Shown piece after piece: positions 59,180 to 64,000 of a stretch of 64,000 bases of DNA; the first letter of the stretch is position 1, and the number at the start of each line of letters is the position of its first letter. Source of the stretch: Hepsetus odoe (lineage: Eukaryota > Chordata > Actinopteri > Characiformes > Hepsetidae); NCBI GenBank assembly GCA_017165825.1, contig CM029386.1, positions 19,344,767 through 19,408,766 on the forward strand, written 5' to 3'. The notes beneath the pieces were generated by a model, which was not told the origin of the DNA, made no database searches, and saw nothing but the letters and a program-made list of their open reading frames with translations. The translations under genes were made by a program, and so were the position numbers.

Positions 59180-62100
59180 TTAATTGTATGGCATTGCTGG
59201 TGAAGTGTGGACGAAATCCTTCTCAGTTCTGTTCCAGTAGTTCAGAGGAGCAGGACAGGAGCGCAGGGTCATCATGAGGTCATCGGACGCTACAAAAAGA
59301 CAGCACTGTTAATATAGTTTTCAATAACGTGTAGTTTTCTAATCATATTATGATTTTCCATATTGCAGAAAAAATCACACTAAATAAATTATAATGGAAG
59401 CAAAATATAAAGGCATATGCAAACCAATACAATCTGCCAATAGCTGAAGACAATTTACAATTTACATTTGCATAGTAAGATTTTGTGAAAGAAGCAAGAG
59501 CATTTAGTTTATTACATCATTATTATTTTTTTTCATTTTGAACAAAAAATGTTTATGTGGTACAAAAAGAAGCTATTTATCTTTTCCTTTTAAACTGTTG
59601 AAATTTTAAAAATGTCAAAACATAAAAACTGAACAACAAAACAGTTTTAATTTTGCATTTAAAGCAACATTCATATACATCTGCCTATTCAGAGCGGACT
59701 TTAGCTCCACCCATTTATGATGAAGTTATACGTAGTGTTTCACTCTAGACTTCTGAGGCGCAGCATATCACATCTGAACAGAGCTCATTTAATCTTATTA
59801 CATTTATTTTAAATACTTTTAAAGATTTTCTGACTAATTTTAAGGAATTTAGGGATTATAAAGAGCTAGATATTAAAAAAATAAAACATGTTTCTGCCCA
59901 ATTTTGCGTACCCTTCTGCCAGATAGTTTCCTTAATGTAAATCTTCTTGTTGGAAGCAAGAATCAGGATTGTTTTTTTGTACTAGAGCTCATTTTTCTTT
60001 ACCAGCTTCCTGGTGCTAACTCTGACCATGGTGGTCTCAAAGGTCTAGGACCACAGTTCATGATGCAGGTCTTACTGAAAGCACTAGAGCAGAGCGGGAC
60101 TGTCATAAGAGAAATGGGATTTAGAGGAAATAAGTGGAACGCTGTTCTGTCACAAGCCGCATAAGGGTATCGTAGCAAACATGGCTTGTTTTAATATGTT
60201 TCACCACAAAAGTGGTTTAAAAAGGTGAGCATGCCAAGAAGACGCCTTAGCGTGATGAAGGGGAGCATGAAGTTTCGCTTGTTTAAATATCCTGGATGCT
60301 CCCCTTGTACATATTGATTTTAAATGACATAGTCCTTTACTCACGTACTAATTTTTCTAGGAATGATTAAGTCAATATACTTAACAGTGCATGAGGACTG
60401 TCCAGGAACTACAAGGAAAAAATAATGGCGCTTTTATGTTCTTTAACGTTATGTGACTGCTAAACTAATGCAGGTGTAAATGTTTTTTAATGGTCTAAAG
60501 AGAAAGCCTAGCCTCATTAGTCAGTTTACACACCTTTTTTACTAATATCATAATTTTCATCAAAATGATCTTTCCATTATTTCATTTTTTACTGACTTTC
60601 ATTGAAAACTGATAAAAAAATGAAAAAAAAGAAAACCCACTCACGGTAAAATCGGGACTGGCGGCCAAACGCTTCCTGGTACGTGGTGCAGGCTGACGGG
60701 TGTGTGTAAGGTGTGTGTGTCGCTCTCTGCACAGCATTGGTCTGGTCCAGCGCCTGTAGGGTGAGAAGGTCAAAGCTTCGCTGGTATCTTTCCTCCACTC
60801 TCTCTGAACATGGTGGACACTCCACTGGCCACAGCCTGGGTCTGGAGGAGAGAAGATAAATATTATACTTCTAGCTAACATAAGATGTTTGTTATTATTG
60901 GTAACAGAATATATTTAAGAGAGCAATTTGTTAGAACATTATTCTCTTTATTATCTCTGTTGGGTGTGACGAGGATGGACAGGATGAGAAATTAATATAT
61001 TAGAGGGACAGCTCAGGTAAGATGTCTTGGAGACAAGGTTAGAGAAGCAAGGTTGCATTGGTTTGGACGTGTCCAGAGGAGAGACGAGGAGTACATTGGG
61101 AGGAGGATGTTGAAGATGGAGCTGCCAGGAAAGAGGAGAAGAGGAAGACCAAAGAGGAGGTTTATGGACGTGGTGAGAGAGGACATGCAGGTGGTCGGCT
61201 TGAAGGAGGAAGATGCAGAGGACAGGAGGAATTGGAGATGGATGATCTGCTGAGGCAACCCCTAAACGGGTGCAGCTAAAGAAGAGAAGTCTTTAATAGA
61301 ACCTTCTCCTTTTCTCCTTATCTATGTGTCTGAAACTGTTAACCATTTAGTCAGTCAGTCATTTTCTGCCGCTTGTCCCAAGCGGGGTCGCGGGGGAGTG
61401 CTGGAGTCCATCCCAGCTCACACAGGGTGAGGACGGGGGACACCCTGGACAGGTCGCCAGCCCATCACAGGGAGGAGCGTGACGGGGACGGCACCTTGCT
61501 CAAGGGTTCCTCAGGGCAACCCGTTGGGAAGGGGTTCGAAACCCCGATCCTCCGATCATGCGGCCAACGCCCGAACCACTAGGCCACCGGTGCCCCTGTT
61601 AACCATTTATTGTCCTTTAAATTGTTGTGAAATGTTCACATTGAGCTGAATTTGAAAGTATGAAAGGGGCCCTATAAATAAAGTTTGCTATTATTATTTT
61701 ATGCTTTACACATTTGGGATCTCAGAATCATTCAATTTACTGACATTTCTTCAGTCAGTGATTCAGTGCATCATGAAATCCCAGGTTATGGGATGATTTA
61801 AATTTGAGGCAATTTACAATCATTTAGTGGTCTAGTGGTTAAGGAGTTGGTCCCAGGATCAGAAGGTCATTAGTTCGAATCCCAGAGCAGTAGGTACAGT
61901 CCCTGTCACTGCTCTCCGGGCGCTTTCAATGCACGGTGTGTATGTGAGGTGAAAAGCAGAGGAAGCATTTCAGTTAGGTGTGCTTCACTTTCACAACAGT
62001 GTGACAGGAGTGAACAACAGTCCAGTCCAGTTCAGTCCATTGGACACTCTGCTAATGTGAGGACATGGTGGAACCAATAAGGGTTGAAGAATGAATGATG

Positions 62101-62428
62101 GTGGATTTGTGGGCTTTTATGATTTGGGCTGCGCATGCATTGCCAATCACTGTGCATGGCCCAAAAAACAAATCAGCATGTTCAGTTTTTCCGTGTTTCT
62201 TTCTCTCTCTGTCTCCGATACCTATAAAATGGAGCAGGGATGCGGTGAACTCTCGCCAGCTGTCCCGGGTACAGGCCGAGCTCGTCGCTGCCCTTGCGCC
62301 CCACTCTGCCAATCAAAACAGACAACCTTTATAAAGGATGTGAAGCCACCAAACCAACACTCATTATTTACTGACGTACCAGGTGAAGTACTGACATAGC
62401 TTGTGTACACTCACCTCAGTAAACACAT
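59180..62428 (-). CDS. Gene D: small conserved-looking protein of about 106 residues, unidentified
   Basis: Three minus-strand exons join in frame: 62415-62428 (ATG plus 11 nt), 60645-60841 and 59180-59289 (stop TAA at 59180-59182). All junctions have GT-AG signals (GAG|GTGAGT, TCCTCCAG, ACC|GTGAGT, TTTTTGTAG), and the phases, 2 then 1, agree. The product starts MCLLRPRLWPVECPPCSE, continues with VEERYQRSFDLLTLQALDQ and TTYQEAFGRQSRFYRPSDD, and ends NRTEKDFVHTSPAMPYN. It has no signal peptide or membrane segment and is rich in Arg, Thr, Pro and aromatic residues. I do not recognise the family. Exons 2 and 3 are well supported by splice sites and composition. Exon 1 is less certain because only 14 coding bases mark it; another start further upstream is possible. 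Confidence 0.55.
60958..61288 (+). mobile_element. RTE-type LINE, 3' fragment
   Basis: Contains TTGGTTTGGACGTGTCCAG, GGACGTGGTGAGAGAGGACA and the end CCCCTAAACGGGTGCAGC with an AAG-type tail. It lies in intron 1 of gene D. Confidence 0.85.
61355..61597 (-). mobile_element. Repeat family 3 fused to a SINE family 1 5' half
   Basis: 61355-61467 is the family 3 end (TTTTCTGCCGCTTGTCCC, CCTGGACAGGTCGCCAGCCC). It joins at GGGAGGAGCG to a reverse-complement SINE (61468-61597) with both promoter boxes (GGTTCGAAACC and TGGCCTAGTGG in SINE sense). Confidence 0.78.
61826..62000 (+). mobile_element. SINE family 1, internally deleted
   Basis: A box TGGTCTAGTGG, B box AGTTCGAATCC; the GAGCAAGG motif and part of the body are deleted. 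Confidence 0.83.
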
Positions 62429-62719
62429 CCTTCTTCCAGCTAGATGTTTTTTCTTTGTGTTCACATTAGCACATTTTTGCTGAATATCATTTACATATCT
62501 TTCTCAATCTATTTTCTTTAAGACTGAGAAACTAGGAAGCACTAGAAAGAAAATATTCATAATGTTGTACTTTGAGTTTCAGATTACAAATTCAGATTAT
62601 TGTGTCTAGGGTCTAAACCAAGAAACCTAGACACAACAAAAAATAAATGAATAAAACAGAGACTCATAATAAATTGAATCTTATTGTGAAGCTGTTTATG
62701 TGGTTTTTTTTGGGCTTAA

Positions 62720-63160
62720 AAAAATGTGATAATATTAAAACTATTTACAAAATGAGATAATATTAAAACCATGTAAAATATTAAAATATTAGATCATATT
62801 AAAACTATTTAAAAAATGAGATAATATTAAAGCTATGTAAAATATTAATTTATTAGATCATATTAAAATTATTTACAAAATGAGCTAATATTAAAGCTAT
62901 GTAAAATATTAAAATATTAGATCATATTAAAACAGTTTAAAATATTGAAAATATTAAACAGATTACATAACATGAAACTATTTAAAATACTGAAAATATT
63001 AAACGTGGTAGATAATATTAAAACTATTTCAAATATTTAAGATATTTGATAATATTAAAACTATGTAAAATATAAAAATATTAAATCATATTAAAACAAT
63101 TTCAAATATTGAAAATATTAAACATAGTAGATAATATTAAAACTATTCCAAATATTCAAA
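62720..63160. repeat. AT-rich tandem repeat
   Basis: Units such as GATAATATTAAAACTATTTA and ATGTAAAATATTAAAATATT recur at least six times with a period of roughly 60-70 bases. No coding potential. Confidence 0.8.
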
Positions 63161-63482
63161 ATATTGGATGCTTATCAAACGTTCAGGAAGAAATTTCACG
63201 TTTTTTCTTTAGGTTTATGACATTTTTGGTATACTGCTCACGTTTTGGCTCCGCTTGTTGCTCCATGGTGCTCATCATATCCATCTTTTTCCCTAAACTC
63301 ATGAAGCCTCACTGCCACACCCGGTCCCGCCATCCTGTGACAAAGTTCACAAGGTCAACTCCTTGCCTGACACCCTCCCCAGAGCGAAGCAACACAGAGA
63401 TAAATACAGTCTTTAAAGTGGTTCTGTGAGTTTGCAGCACAAAGGTCTGTTCTAAACTCAAGTAAAGAATGTCCCACATCCA

Positions 63483-63660
63483 GGGTCACACTGAGTGTCC
63501 AAAAGTTTGTAGACATCTACCTCTTCAGAGTGTCTTCTGAAAAGGGAAGGTTGGCCTTTCGTTGCTGCAGAATCTATGGTTCTTCTGGGAAGGCTTTTCA
63601 CTGGATGTTGAAACTTTGCTGTAAAGATCTGATTGCATTCAGTCTTGAGAACATCATTTT
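63483..63660. mobile_element. DNA-transposon fragment
   Basis: TGAGTGTCCAAAAGTTTGTAGACA and GGGAAGGCTTTTCACTGGAT resemble a common non-autonomous fish Tc1-type element. The assignment rests on memory of the repeat. Confidence 0.5.
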
Positions 63661-63764
63661 TCTTGTTTCCTTGGCAGGGATTAAAGGTTGGACTCAGGGT
63701 AGTATTACAGTTTTTTGTACTCAGCTATGTCCTGGCACTATGTTTTGTTCAAAAACACCTTACA

Positions 63765-64000
63765 CCAGTGGGCCAAAACATTGTGAACACCCAAATAACA
63801 TGCTGTTGGTCCTCAGCACCCTGTCCTAACAACCCTGACCAAGATGTAGACTCTACATGAACTCTAGGTCCTATTAGAACCTCTAGCTGTGAGGTTGAGC
63901 CACCATGGATTGGCTCTTCCAGGACGTCCCACAGATGCTTGAACAGGTTGAGGTCTGGGAAAATAATTCCTGAACAATGTGTGTAGTGAAGCAGGGTAAC
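63765..64000. mobile_element. DNA-transposon fragment, cut by the window edge
   Basis: GGGCCAAAACATTGTGAACAC and TTGAACAGGTTGAGGTCTGG, TCCTGAACAATGTGTGTAG resemble another common fish DNA transposon related to the remnant at 19380-19945. Confidence 0.5.

Noticed and set aside
59904..60164. Plus-strand open frame of 86 codons in intron 2 of gene D
   Set aside because: Starts without context and has no family resemblance; it lies antisense in the intron of a better-supported gene.

Overview
The window is nuclear DNA of a ray-finned fish. The evidence is vertebrate-type split genes with GT-AG introns, a fish-type class II cytokine receptor, an orthologue of the vertebrate small membrane protein SMIM28, and dense interspersed repeats: tRNA-headed SINEs with intact A and B boxes, 3'-truncated RTE-type LINEs, Tc1/mariner remnants and long microsatellites. 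More than 90 percent is non-coding. I do not name the species.

Layout. (1) 1-6.5 kb, minus strand: 5' part of an interferon-gamma-receptor-1-like gene (four exons seen, the rest lies left of the window), with a CpG-rich promoter at its head; an RTE LINE and a decayed Tc1 copy sit in intron 1. (2) 6.5-17.8 kb: microsatellites and SINEs, including a 1.75-kb GA-rich satellite and a 1-kb CTAT/CTGT array. (3) 17.8-22.8 kb, plus strand: two-exon smim28; its 4.4-kb intron carries a tandem array built on TTCTAGAATGTTC, which matches a three-box heat-shock element. (4) 22.8-33.9 kb: SINEs, retroelement tails and unique sequence with no gene seen. (5) 33.9-54.7 kb: a cluster of three five-exon genes (A plus, B plus, C minus; B and C tail to tail) coding for secreted proteins with the lysozyme C/alpha-lactalbumin fold. 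(6) 59.2-62.4 kb, minus strand: a small three-exon gene for a protein of about 106 residues that I do not recognise. (7) 62.4-64 kb: an AT-rich tandem repeat and two DNA-transposon fragments.

The main discovery is the cluster in (5). Each protein keeps a signal peptide, all eight lysozyme cysteines and the acidic calcium-loop region, but has lost the catalytic Glu35. Each has a long insert of low sequence complexity at the same point of exon 2, just before the YG(L/I)FQ strand where the active-site cleft lies. The inserts are unrelated in composition: A is basic, rich in Pro, Ser, His and Lys with many N-glycosylation sequons; B has about 220 residues of Ser-Asp-Glu-Glu repeats alternating with Lys-rich blocks, framed by Arg-x-x-Arg sites; C is rich in Ser-Gly and Glu and resembles glycosaminoglycan attachment regions. 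Exon phases (1, 1, 2, 2) and the last exon (67 nt) are identical in all three, so they are tandem paralogues. Their function is unknown; a secreted, calcium-binding scaffold displaying different charged or glycosylated domains is the simplest reading.
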